The notes beneath the pieces were generated by a model that ran no database searches, was not told the origin of the DNA, and saw only the letters and a program-made list of their open reading frames with translations. Below, in pieces: positions 20,277 through 31,838 of a DNA stretch of 64,000 nucleotides (positions are counted from its first letter, which is position 1; every line of letters begins with the position of its first letter). Source of the stretch: Branchiostoma floridae (Eukaryota; Chordata; Leptocardii; Amphioxiformes; Branchiostomatidae); NCBI RefSeq assembly GCF_000003815.2, contig NC_049995.1, forward strand, positions 6,556,342 through 6,620,341, written 5' to 3'. The translations under genes were made by a program, and so were the position numbers.

Positions 20277-23200
20277 AAAGTCCCTGTGGTCCCTCAGACG
20301 AGTACATTGTTGTGGGGGCGGTGGATGGTAGGGTTGTCTTTGGTTTTGTCGATACCATAGGTTTTGTTGTATGACCAGCAGTTGTAAATGGTGCTGTTCC
20401 TGTAGTTGCTATTGTAGAGGTTCTTGTTGTAAAATCAGTACTTTTGGCAGTAGCTTCGGTTGTGAACTGACTAGACGTGTGCCCAACTGTTGTTGTAAAA
20501 GGTGCTGTTGCTGTAGGGTCTATTGTAGAAGGCATCGTTGTAAAAGCAGTACTTTTGGCTGTGGGTTCAGTTGTGACATGACTAGACGTATGTCCAACTG
20601 TTGTTGTAAAAGGTGCTGTTCCTGTAGGGTCTATTGTAGAAGGCATCGTTGTGAAAGCAGTACTTTTGGCTGTGGGTTCAGTTGTGAACTGACCGGACGT
20701 CTGTCCAAATGTTGTTGTAAAAGGTGTTGTTTCAATAGATGCTATTGTAGAGGCCCTTGTTGTAAAAGCGGTACTTTTGGCTGTGGGTTCAGTTGTGACA
20801 TGACTAGACGTATGTCCAACTGTTGTTGTAAAAGGTGCTGTTGCTGTAGGGTCTATGGTAGAAGGCATCGTTGTGAAAGCAGTACTTTTGGCTGTGGGTG
20901 CAGTTGTGACATGACTAGACGTATGTCCAACTGTTGTTGTAAAAGGTGCTGTTGCTGTAGGGTCTATGGTAGAAGGCATCGTTGTAAAAGCAGTACTTTT
21001 GGCAGTAGCTTCGGTTGTGAACTGACTAGACATGTGCCCAACTGTTGTTGTAAAAGGTGCTGTTGCTGTAGGGTCTATGGTAGAAGGCATCGTTGTAAAA
21101 GCAGTACTTTTGGCAGTAGCTTCGGTTGTGAACTGACTAGACGTGTGCCCAGCTGTTGTTGTAAAAGGTGCTGTTGCTGTAGGGTCTATGGTAGAAGGCA
21201 TCGTTGTGAAAGCAGTACTTTTGGCTGTGGTTTCAGTTGTGAACTGGCCGGACGTCTGTCCAAATGTTGTTGTAAAAGGTGCTGATACTGTAGGGTCTAT
21301 GGTAGAAGGCATCGTTGTGAAGCAGTCCTTTTGGGTGTGTTTCAGTTGTGAACTGGCCGGACGTCTGTCCAAATGTTTTGTAAAAGGTGTTGTTTCAATA
21401 GATGCTATGGTAGAAGGCATCGTTGTAAAAGCAGTACTTTTGGCAGTAGCTTCGGTTGTGAACTGACTAGACGTGTGCCCAACTGTTGTTGTAAAAGGTG
21501 CTGTTACTGTAGGGTCTATGGTAGAAGGCATCGTTGTGAAAGCAGTACTTTTGGCTGTGGCTTCAGTTGTGATCTGGCTAGACGTGTGCTTGCCTGTTGT
21601 TGTAAAACTAGCGGTGGGGACTGTCGTTTCTGCCTGTGTTGTTGACGTAAATGGCATTGTTGCAGTGGATGCTATGGAGGAGGCACTTGTTGTAAAACCA
21701 TCTGCAGTCGTTTCTGGCTGTGTTGTTTCAGTAGTGAACTGACCAGATGTTTTGACTCTTGTTGTAGTAAACGGCTTTGTTTCAGTAGACGTGATGGTAG
21801 AAGCTCTTGTAGTAGGACCAACAGTTGTGCGTAATGTTTCTAGTACTGTTTGAAAAGTTGTCCGAGGACCAGTTGTTTCTCTTTTTGTTGTAAATGGCAA
21901 TGTTGCAGTAGATGATGTTGTAGAGGCCTCTGTTGTAGGACTAGTGGTCGGTACAGTCGTCTCTGGTGCTGTTGTTACGGTAGAGAACTGGTCTGTTGTT
22001 ACTTTACTTGTTGCTTCAGATGTAATGCTTGTTGTAGAAGCTATGGTTGATGCCCTAGTTGTGTGATCAGCGGTTTTGGCTGTTGTGTCAGTTGTAAACA
22101 TGCCAGATGTCAGGTCACTTGTTGTGGATGCTATTGTTGTGGTGGATGCTTTAGAAGAAGCCTTAGTGGTGGTAAAACTAGCGGTGGTGGCTGTCGTTTC
22201 TGGCTGTGTTGTTTCAGTTGTGAATTGGCCGGACGTTTCTGCACTTGTTGCCGTAAATGGCGTTGTTGCAGTGGATGCTTTGGAAGAAGCTCCAACGGTG
22301 GTAAAACTAGCGGTGGTGGTTGAAGTTTCTGATTGCATTGTTTCAGTTGTGAACTGGCCGGATGTTTTTGCACGTGTCGTAAATGGCGTTGTTGCAGTGG
22401 ATGCTATGGAGGACGCACGTGTCGTAGAGTCATCTGTGGTCGTTTCTGGCTGTGTTGTTTCTGTTGTTACCTGACCAGATGTTTTTGCACGTGCTGTTGT
22501 AAACGGCAATGTTTCAGTAGACGTGGTGGTAGAAGCTCTTGTAGTAGGACCAACAGTTGTGCGTAATGTTTCTAGTACTGTTTGAAAAGTTGTCCGAGGA
22601 CCAGTTGTTTCTCTTTTTGTTGTATATGGCAATGTTGCAGTAGATGCTGTTGTAGAGACTCCTATTGTATGACTAGTGGTCGGTACAGTCGTCTCTGGTG
22701 CTGTTGTTACGGTAGAGAATTGGTCTGTTGTTAGTTTACTTGTTGCTTGAGATGTAATGCTTGTTGTAGAAGCTATGGTTGATGCCCTAGTTGTGCGATC
22801 AGCGGTTTTGGCTGTTGTGTCAGTTGTAAACATGCCAGATGTCAGGTCACTTGTTGTGGATGCTATTGTTGTGGTGGATGCTTCAGAAGAAGCCTTAGTG
22901 GTGGTAAAACTAACGGTGGTAGCTGTCGTTTCTGGCTGTGTTGTTTCAGTTGTGAATTGGCCGGACGTTTCTGCACTTGTTGCCGTAAATGGCGTTGTTG
23001 CAGTGGATGCTTTGGAAGAAGCTCCAACGGTGGTAAAACTAGCGGTGGTGGTTGAAGTTTCTGATTGCATTGTTTCAGTTGTGAACTGGCCGGATGTTTT
23101 TGCACGTGTCGTAAATGGCGTTGTTGCAGTGGATGCTATGGAAGACGCACGTGTCGTAGAGTCATCTGTGGTCGTTTCTGGCTGTGTTGTTTCTGTTGTT

Positions 23201-24068
23201 ACCTGACCAGATGTTTTTGCACGTGCTGTTGTAAACGGCAATGTTTCAGTAGACGAGATAGTAGAATCTCTTGTAGTAGAACCAGCAGTTGTGCCCAATG
23301 TTTCTAGAACTGTTTTATATGTTGTTCTTGGACCAGTTGTTGCTGGCGCTGTTGTTACAGTAGATGCTACTGTGGAGACCCCTGTTGTAGGACTAGTTGT
23401 TTGTATAGTCGACTCTTCTGCTGTTGGTGAAGATGAGAACTGACCTGTTGTAATTCTACTTGTTGTTTGAGACGGCAAAGTTGTTGTGGGAACTATTGTT
23501 GAGGACTTTGTTGTACGGCCAGCAGTTGTGATTGTAGATTCGGTGGTTACCAGATCGGACGTTTTCACATTTGTTGTAACTGGTGTTGTCGCAGTAGATG
23601 CTATTGAAGAAGCCCTTGTTGTAGGGCCAACGGTTGTGAATGTCGTTTCTAGTTCCGTTGTTACCGGTACCGTTGTGGCCTGGCCAGTTGTTTCTTTACT
23701 GGTTGTCAGGGGGAGTGTTTCAGTAGATTGTACTGTAGATGTCCTTGTTGTAGATCCAGGGGTTGTTTCTAAAGTCTCCAGTAATGTTTTATGAGATGTC
23801 ATTTCATTTGTTGATGTGAATAGCATTGTTGGGGTAGAAGCCTTCGTTAAAGGCCCAGTAGCTGTTAAAGTTGTTGCTGGTTCTACTGTTGCAGTTGTGA
23901 ACTTGGCAGTTGTTATGTCACGTGTTGAGCCCATCGTTGTTGGAAATACCATCGTTGGCATTCGCGCTGTAGAACTTGCAGTTGTGAATGCCGTTCCCAC
24001 ACCTGTGGTTACATCTGTGGTCTGCTCACTTGTCGTCGTTTTTCTGCTCTCCGTTGTTGTGTCAGGCC
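20277..24068 (-). CDS. Gene 1 mucin exon G (Thr/Ser-rich, about 1264 codons)
   Basis: Acceptor TTTGCAG, then GPDTTTESRKTTTSEQTTDV; ends SSEGPQGL before donor GTAAGT, phase 1-1. Composition is dominated by Thr, Ser, Ala and Pro, as expected of a heavily O-glycosylated mucin stalk; Cys and Trp are almost absent. Two layers of repeat are seen: a ~730-bp higher-order block (about 22060-23320) and, at the 3' end, ten or so copies of a 37-residue unit (AKSTAFTTMPSTIDPTATAP and [15 protein letters not shown]). A run of out-of-frame residues (KHLDRRPASSQLKHTQKDC) at about 21316-21376 marks compensated single-base deletions. The 37-residue array is absent from the sister exon of gene 2. Confidence 0.88.
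20461..21600 (-). repeat. 111-bp (37-residue) tandem array
   Basis: Unit starts near AGACGT on the + strand at 20473, 20584 and about 20695 (ggacgt), i.e. exactly 111 bp apart, and continues to about 21600. In-frame Thr/Ser/Pro repeat; units are 90% alike or better by eye. Confidence 0.85.
22060..23330 (-). repeat. Higher-order repeat, 730-bp period, two copies
   Basis: GGCTGTTGTGTCAGTTGTAA occurs at 22078 and 22808. The following several hundred bases match with few changes. Confidence 0.8.
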
Positions 24069-24445
24069 CTGCAAAACAAACCAGAACGCTTGATACCAAC
24101 ACTATGTACTCAGGATAGGGCTCGATAAACACTTAACAACAGACACTCCTGACTGGATCTGTACACTGTTATTCTGTATAGCATTCACACTTGTAATCAT
24201 TAAAAATTATACAGATGTTGAGAAAAAATATATATATATATGTATACATAATTGATATTGTAATTACTTTGTTTCTATCTTGTTAACACTTATCTAAAGT
24301 AATGCATTGACTGTAGTTCTCTCTATACTGACAAATAAATCAAATCAGAATCAGCGACTAGTAAGTATACAACATAAATATGAGACTGCACAGCGTGGAA
24401 ACTGTTACAATGTCGGTTAATCCGTTATACTATCCGTTTCTTTAC
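24069..24445. other. Short intron between mucin exons F and G
   Basis: About 380 bases, with a short (TA)n at 24230-24242 that is much expanded in the gene 2 copy (38069-38108). Ends TTGTTTTGCAG. Confidence 0.75.
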
Positions 24446-27400
24446 TTGTAGAGATTTCCGTAGTTTCAGCCTCGGTGGAGCTCATTCCTGTCTGTTGTTC
24501 TGTTGTGGGAAGCAGGGTGGTCAGCCCTCCCGTAGATGCTTCAGTTGTCGATGCCTCTGCTGTCATCTGAACTGTACTCAGTACAGCAGTGGTGCCCGGA
24601 ACTTCCGAAGATGTCATGGCAATAGTCGACTCCTCTAGTGTTTCTGTACTCGACGCCGGCATGCTGGTCTTGCTGTGTGTGGTTCTTTCGGCAGTTGACA
24701 ACAGTGGTGTAGTTTTTACTTTCGTAGTCGTTGTAGCAGTCGCGGATCCAGTGGTGACTATGTCAGTTGTACTAACTTGTTCTTCAGTTGAGGCGCTTAT
24801 TGTAGCTATAGCCTCAGTCGGCACTATGTCCGTTGTTCTACCCGGATCTTCAGTTGACGCTCCTATTGTGGCTACAGACTCAGTGGCGGTCATTTTCGTT
24901 GTAACATCAGATTGTTCGGTTGTAGAGATACCAGTAGACAAAGCCTCAGCGGTAGTAATGTCCGTTGAAATCCCCGGCTCTTCAGTTGTAGATCTCGCAG
25001 AAGTAAAAGCCTCGGTGCTGATCATATCAGTTGTAAGATCTGGCTCTTCTGTTGTATAGCTTGCTGTAGTTATAAACTCCGTAGTGGTGATGCCAATTGT
25101 ACCATCTGGTTTTTCAGTTGAAGCACCTATTGTAGATATAGCCTCAGTTGGCACTATGTCCGTTGTTCTAGCTGGTTCTTCGGTTGAAGGTCTTATTGTA
25201 GCTACAGACTCAGTGGTGATAATATCCGTTGTAACACCAGGCTTTGCACTTGTAGAACGTGCTGATGTTACAGAATCAGACGTGGTCATGGTCGTTGTAC
25301 TATCTGGTCCTTCGGTCGAAACTCTTGTTGTAGCTACAGCCTCAGTTGTAGAACTTGCTGAGGTTACAGACTCAGACGTGGTCACGATCGTTGTACTATC
25401 TGGTCCTTCGGTTAAAACTCTTGTTGTAGCCACATCCTCAGTTGTACCATCTGGTTCCTCAGTTGAAACTCTTATTGTAGCTTTAGCCTCAGTTGGCACT
25501 ATGTCCGTTGTTGTAGCTGGTCCTTCAGTTGAAGGTCTCATTGTGGATACAGACTCAGTGGTGATTATGTTCGTTGTAACTGTGGCCATGGTGGTTGGTA
25601 CAGTGGTTTTATCTGGCGTTGTACTTAAAGCGGTGGACGCATCCTCGGTAGTGAAAAGCCGTGTAGTAGGCATAGTGGTTGGTACAGTAGTGTCATCTCG
25701 CGTTGTAGTAGCAGCGGTGGACGCAGCCTCTGTAGAGGATGACTGTGTTGTTGTTACAGCGGTTGGTATAGTGGTGTCATCTTGCGTTGTAGTCGCAGCA
25801 GTTGACGCATGTACGGTAGAGAAAGGGTGTGTTGTTGTTACAGCGGTCGGTAGGGTGGTGTCATCCCGCGTTGAAGGTGTAACTGTGGACCCATTTTCCG
25901 TAGACAAATGCGTAACATGTGTAGTAGCAGCAGTAGTTGGTACAGTACTATCATCTCGCGTTGTAGTCGCAGCGGTGGATGCATCTTCGGTCGAGAAGAG
26001 CTGTGTGGTTACCACGGTGGTTGGTACAGTCGTATCATCCTGCGTTGTAGTTGCAGAGGTTGAAGCAGCTACGGTAGACCAAGCCTGTGTAGTTTCCACA
26101 GTGGCCGGTAAAGTAGTATCATCTTGCGTTGTAGTTGCAGCAGTTGAATCAGCTACGTTAGAGGAACTGTGTGTTGTTGTTGTTGCAGCGGTCGGTAGGG
26201 TGGTGTCATCTTGCGTTGTAGTTACAGCGGTGGACGGATCTTCAGTAGAGAAAAGTTGTGTAGTTACCACAGTGGTTACTTTAGTGGTGTCATCTCGCGT
26301 TGTAGTCGCAGATGTGGACACAACTTCGGTGGATAGAGGCTGTGTAGTTTCCACAGTGGTTGGTACAGTAGTATCATGTTGCGTTGTAGTTGCAGCTACG
26401 GTAGATAAAGGGTGTGTTGTTGTTGCTACAGCGGTCGGTAGAGTGGTGTCATCTTGCATTGTGCTTACAAGGGTGGACGCATCTTCAGTAGAGAAAAGTT
26501 GTGTGGTTGCAACATTGGTTGATGTCGCGTCATCTTTGGTGGACAGGGGCTTTGTAGTTACCATAGTGGTTTGTACAGTAGTATCATCTTGCGTTGTAGT
26601 TGCAGATGTGGACACAGCTTCGGTGAATAGAGGCTGTGTAGTTTTCACAGTGGTTGGTACGGTAGTGTCATCTTGCGTTGTAGTTGCAGCGGTCGACGCA
26701 GCTTCGGAAGACAAAGGCTGTGTAGTGGCCATAGTGGTTGGTACGGTAGTGTCATCTTGCGTTGTATGCGTAGTTGTAGCGGTCGACACAGCTACGGTAG
26801 AGAAAGGGTGTGTTGTTACAGCGGTCGGTAGAGTAGTGTCATCTTGCGTTGTATTTGCAGCGGTGGACGCATCTTCGGTAGAGAAAAGTTGCGTGGTTAC
26901 AACATTGGTTGATGTCGCGTAATCTTTGGTAGACAGAGGCTTTGTAGTTACCACAGTGGTTTGTACAGTAGGATCATCTTGCGTTGTAGTTACAGCGGTG
27001 GACGCAGCTTCAGTAGAGGATGGCTGTGTTGTTGTTAGAAAGGTAGGTAGAGTCGTGTCATCTTGCGTCGTGGTTGCAGCTGTGGACGCATCGTCGGTAG
27101 GCTGTGTAGTGGTCACAGTGGTTTGTACAGTGGTATCACCTTGCGTTGTAGTTACAGCGGTAGACGCATCTTCTGTAGAGAAAAGCTGTGTAGTTGCCCC
27201 AGCGGTTGGTACAGCGTCATCTTCGGTAGACAGCATCTGTGTGGTTACCACAGTGGTTGTAGGAGTTGAAGTAGCAATGGTGGACCTAGCTTCAGTAGAA
27301 AATGGCTGTGCTGTTGTCGCAGCGGTCGGTAGAGTAGTATCATCTCGCATTGTAGTTGCAGCGGTGGACACAGCTTCGGTAGAGAAAAGCTGTGCAGTTG

Positions 27401-28039
27401 TCGTTGTGTAAAGCTCCGCTTTAGTGGTCTGAGACTGTGTTGTAGTTGATTGTTTCACTGTAGTCTGCTGTTGTGTCGTTGGTACCGTCGATATCCCAGC
27501 TGTGGCTTCTTTCGTCACTGCTGTTGTAGCAGTTGTAACTTCATTTGTGGTCTGAAATTCTTCTACTGTCGGAGTAATGGTCAACGCTTCCGTTGTTCCT
27601 TGCTCTACTGTTGGAATGACTGACGCTGCTTTATTTGTAGTCTCTTGCTCCACTGTTGGATTGACTGACACAAACGCTGTTGTTATCTGATTGCTGATGA
27701 TGACGTCAGTTGTAGCCGCTTGTACTCCAATGGACTTGTTCCTGATCACTTTTTCAGTTTTTGTTAAGTTTTGATTTGTGCCAGTGGCAAGGCTTCTAAC
27801 ATGTCGGCTTGAACCGTTTTTCGTTGAATTAATTTTGCTTTTTACTGATCGTTCTTTGACTTTGAGTCGGATTAACTCGGGATGTGTGCTGTTTTTTAAC
27901 CGTTTGTGCTGTATCATGTAGTCCTCATCGTGTTCCGATGGCACTGGAGTTGTTGGTGAGAAGTCTTGTAGGAGGCGTTCTAACGTGACGGCAGGTGACC
28001 TCAGTGACCTGGATGGGTCATGCGAAATCTTGAAATGGT
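24446..28039 (-). CDS. Gene 1 mucin exon F (about 1198 codons)
   Basis: Acceptor CTTTTTCAG, then HFKISHDPSRSLRSPAVTLE; joins the signal-peptide exon through GAC (Asp). The first ~90 residues are non-repetitive and basic (KERSVKSKINST, SRHVRSLATG), with a minimal R-x-x-R processing motif; then Thr/Ser-rich repeats, many of a ~28-residue unit (FSTEDASTAATTTQDDTTVP). I place the donor at 24446 (GTAAAG); an equally in-phase GTATAA lies after 24431. If neither is used the frame ends at TAA 24417-24419. The last ~800 bp are almost identical to those of gene 2 exon D. Confidence 0.85.
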
Positions 28040-29374
28040 CTGAAAAAGAGAATGAATTATCAGTTATTTACAGTTCATCAAATCACAATGAAAACCCGAA
28101 TAGGTAACCATTATATTTTCGTTTTTTTTTCTAGTTGCGAAGGATGAAAATGCAAATTGTATAGCAGTGGTATACATAATTACATACTTAACAAAGAAGG
28201 CAAATGAGATTTATCAATTAAAAGGAAACTGACATTTTTCTACATCTACGTCTACTTAAGCTATTTGATGGGTTTGCCTTCTTTTCCGAATGCAGATGAA
28301 TTGTCCAAAATTCTCATAGATAAAGGGACGACCTAAGCAAGAAGGTTTGTTTCATCGTTAATGTGTGAGAAGCTTGGAAAAATTTTGCTGATTTCACTTA
28401 AAAGTTTTCTTCTTTCGGATTGTATTGTGAACATTAATAAATGGACTGTTGTTCATCTGGGGTGCCTACAACAATCATGAAATGTAAACCTAACAGAAAA
28501 AATCTGTGCATTCAATCCTAGTGTATATTTGAAGCGTAGTAATCTTGTAGTTCCAAAGCATATATTAACGAGACAAAACATACAGGCCAAGGACCATATC
28601 ATTATTTCAGAAGAACTAACAGTCTCGAGTGCTCACCCTTATATTAGATTGATCTTATGGGTAGGACTAACAGTTTTTCAGTCTACATTGTATGATGGAA
28701 ATGTTTGTCTCAAAATCCCGGCCGACATGGATTACATTGATATGACCGTCTCAAGTTATCAGCCTATAATGGATAAAACGGTCTATAGTGATCAAATGGA
28801 CAGGAATGTCTTAGTTACTTAAAGAGGTATTCCACTGTAGAAGGGAATGTTATTTTTTAATAGATAATGTATTAATGAATATATAATCAGCCGACCTTTG
28901 GTGGAATTCCACTTGTTGTGAATTACACTAAATCCATGCTGACCCTTCGCATGCATTCTCTATGCTTGTAAACAGTTCCTTTATGGTTAATATTTTCGGC
29001 ATAAATGAAGGGCGCTAAGCACACCAAGAAGGTCAATTGTTTACAAGATATCAAAGAACACATAACAAGATGTGTTTTCCTTATCGCCCCTGAAAGTAGT
29101 TTTGTAACCAAATTAAGTCTGTCGTTGTATTTAGCAATAGACTGAGATTGATTACTTTAATTAAAGGGTACTTGGGGAGTTTTGTAGAAGACTGAATGCT
29201 TTTTGTTGCGAGTGGGGCTAAGGAGTGTCGCAACTTATTCAACTTATTCAAACCAAAACAAGGACTGCACTGATACTAATCCAATGGACGGAACTGGCTC
29301 AAGACTTCAATCAATGTGATTCAATGCACTACATACTGCAGAAGCCATGCTCTGTTGTAAACTTTCGTTGAATA

Positions 29375-29538
29375 GCCAAAAAGTGGTTATTTAAGCAAAT
29401 GGATATTATTTTGGAAACGGTCAGACGTTTAGACACCGTCCTAATTGTCTCCCGTCAGTGACAGCCCAGTGTGTTTAATCTAACACGTCTGACCGTTTCC
29501 AAAATCATATCCTGTTGCTTGAGTAACTGCTTTTTGGC
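29375..29538. repeat. Fold-back element in gene 1 intron 1
   Basis: About 54-bp imperfect arms; the inner arms GGATATTATTTTGGAAACGG and CCGTTTCCAAAATCATATCC differ at one base. Same element at 44857-45006 in gene 2. Confidence 0.8.
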
Positions 29539-30256
29539 GTCGACTGTACCCTGGATATCTAACATTCATCGACGTTCGTTAAATAGGCTTAATAGCATTC
29601 TTCCTAATTATTTTGATAAGCCAAAGCTGTTAGCTGCATTTTTCTGTCACATTCTGACCGTCCGGAAGATCCATGTACCGTCTACAATCATTGTCTACTA
29701 GTAATCTAACCCAGTTCCTGTGCCATACCCCAGCCAGTCTGACCTCTCTACGTGTGAACTGTCACATCGTATCTTGCCTAGAGCGAGTTGGTGTGGTGGT
29801 TCTTCTTAAAGAAAATGGGGCCGACGTTTGGGTGTTGCCTTGACATATATCTCTAAACTTTGCTGTTCCAGTTCCTGCTTCCTTCTTACCTTTGTGACTC
29901 ATTGCAGGCCTTTCTTTAAACAAATCAGCAGGTTTCGAAGCAAAGACGGACAACAAAAATCTAGAGGGACACCTGAGGTTTTGAATGTTTACAATTCGTC
30001 GATAAGAATGGTGTAATTTGCCGCTCCACTCATCCGACTAATTCAGGAAGGAATTTTCAATCAAAGTTACTTCAAACCACACACAGTACAGAAACATCTC
30101 GCATAGGTAAAACTCACAGGTATATTTCTAAGTCTTTGAAAACGAATGACGTTTGAATCTTTCACGTTCACAAATCTTTACTTGTCTAATTTGTGTCAGT
30201 ATGTATGATGTAGTCTTACGTTGCTACCTGACACATACCAGGTACTATTGACATGT

Positions 30257-30679
30257 GGACATAGGAGATACATGCAATACGCTACACACGACGAAAGTGC
30301 TGTGTTCTCAGCCTATATTAGTCAGAACTGTTCCAATATCTGAACCTATATTGACCCAATACGGACAGGAATGTGTCAAGTTCTTAACCCTCAAAAAGTA
30401 ATCCAATTCACAGTGTATGGACATAGGAGATACATACAATACACTACACACGAAGAAAGGGCTGTGTTCTCAGCCTATATTGGTCAGAACTGTCGCAACA
30501 TCCGAACCTATATTGACCTAATATGGACAGGAATGTCTCAAGTTCTTATACCCCTACAAAAAAATCCAATGGACAGTATATGGACATCGAAAATACATAC
30601 CATATGTTACACACAATAAAAGTATCAAGTTCTCAGCCTCTATATTGGGCAGAACTGTCCCAAGATCTGAACATGATGC

Positions 30680-30776
<97 letters not shown>

Positions 30777-31010
30777 ATATATGTATAACCAAATATGGAC
30801 AGAAATATCTTAACTTCTTATCCCCTACAAAATAATACAATTGACAGTATATGGACATAAGAGATGCATGCCATATTCTACACACAATAAAATGAATTAA
30901 ATAACGTCTCGGCCTACGTCGACCACAAAAAGGCCCAACATCTGAACCTATATCAACCCTATATAGACAGGACGTCCCAACTTCTTAACCCCTACAAATT
31001 GATCAAAACA
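30257..31010. repeat. 162-bp tandem repeat with embedded (TA)n, gene 1 copy
   Basis: GGACAT(A/C)GGAGATACAT starts units at 30257, 30419 and 30581, with a fourth at 30852 after a (TA)n run at 30683-30773. Units include GGACAGGAATGTGTCAAGTT and CTCAGCCTATATT. Confidence 0.85.
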
Positions 31011-31744
31011 ATATACCTATCAAAAAGATTTATGAAACCAATATCAATACAATGTACAGTATGATCTCAAGTTATTGTTTATTCTGTCTCAGGCACACTT
31101 CTAGTTATAACTATACCCATATGGACGGTGGAGGGGAAGCCACATTGAAAAGCTTGTAAATGTAAGTTCACACAATACGATAACTCACCCGATTTGGTAT
31201 TACATTTTAGGACGAACAGAAAGCCACTATCCTCTTAAAATCACAAAACCTACAAATTGTAGAAAAAGTGAGACTGGCCTTACGTCCAAAAAAGAAGTCA
31301 AACACAACATATATAGATATAGTCAACACTAGTATTCGAGTAGTCTCTTTGTGTAATGATATTTATCACAATCCATTGTTACATGCATATCCCCTATCTT
31401 TTTTGTACCATGTACTTGCAATGGGCCTACGGGCATGAACTTGCAAATAAACTTTCATATTAAAAGTCGAAGGATACATCTGTTTAACTACATTCTAAGT
31501 CAACACAGCCATAGTTTGTTCCTTGTTGTGTAAAACAAGTCATACCCGCGGGCTTGTTTGTCTGTGTTTATTTTACTCTTATACCTGCCTACCTGCCTAA
31601 GCTCTTCTACAACATAGGTGAAACATTTGATACGGTAACAAAACATGTCTATCTGTATCGTGTACTATATTAGCAATGCGGAGAAAATTATTGCCTAAAA
31701 GAGCTTGGTAACTCTACGAATGAAAAAAAAACGGAAGAACGTAC

Positions 31745-31838
31745 CTGCATTTCCTCTCGCTTCCTTCGTTGAACACCATTGAACTGAGGAAAGTTGCAGG
31801 ATGGAAATCCAAAACGCGCATACAGTACGTCTGTACAT
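31745..31838 (-). CDS. Gene 1 exon 1: signal peptide
   Basis: ATG at 31838-31836; MYRRTVCAFWISILQLSSVQ then WCSTKEARGNA, 31 codons plus 1 nt before donor GTACGT. A basic start (YRR), hydrophobic core (VCAFWISILQL) and polar end make a good secretory signal. The 1-nt overhang joins exon F exactly in phase. The same exon is conserved 16.3 kb upstream in gene 2 with a matching donor. A longer overlapping frame (MFSCIVIAHSHTD...) is also open in both copies, but it would reach the donor in phase 2 and cannot join exon F. Confidence 0.75.

Larger units (their letters stand above)
28040..31744. other. Gene 1 intron 1 (3.7 kb)
   Basis: Duplicate of gene 2 intron 1 (43435-48058) apart from copy-specific inserts. 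Contains the fold-back at 29375-29538, the 162-bp tandem repeats and a (TA)n run. A block at 28190-28270 also matches 63921-64000 upstream of gene 3 exon 2. Confidence 0.75.
1..31838 (-). other. Gene 1: mucin-4-like mosaic mucin, 3' end outside window
   Basis: Span of the gene model. Order of product: signal peptide, two Ser/Thr-rich mucin exons, nine A/B module pairs, one TSR, three EGF-like domains, NIDO, AMOP, start of VWD. NIDO-AMOP-VWD in this order is the hallmark of vertebrate MUC4 and related invertebrate mucin-like proteins; the added TSR is seen in several invertebrate relatives. The model rests on splice sites and reading phase: the signal exon to EGF3 junctions are phase 1, EGF3 joins NIDO in phase 1, NIDO to AMOP junctions are phase 0, and AMOP joins VWD in phase 1. 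No transmembrane segment is visible because the 3' exons lie before position 1. Exact exon use needs transcript data. Confidence 0.72.

Noticed and set aside
20371-21285. Cysteine-rich + strand frame (CCCKRCCCCRVYGRRHRC repeats), resembling a metallothionein or keratin-associated protein
   Set aside because: Exact shadow of the 37-residue mucin array in another frame.
20461-21600. CRISPR-like regularly spaced repeats
   Set aside because: The whole 111-bp unit is repeated without unique spacers, and it is coding; this is a mucin repeat in an animal genome.
25084-26922. 612-codon + strand frame of SCVVVAAVDASSVEK repeats
   Set aside because: Antisense of exon F repeats, also mirrored in exon D.
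30523-30885. YIYIYIY open frames
   Set aside because: Translation of the (TA)n microsatellite.
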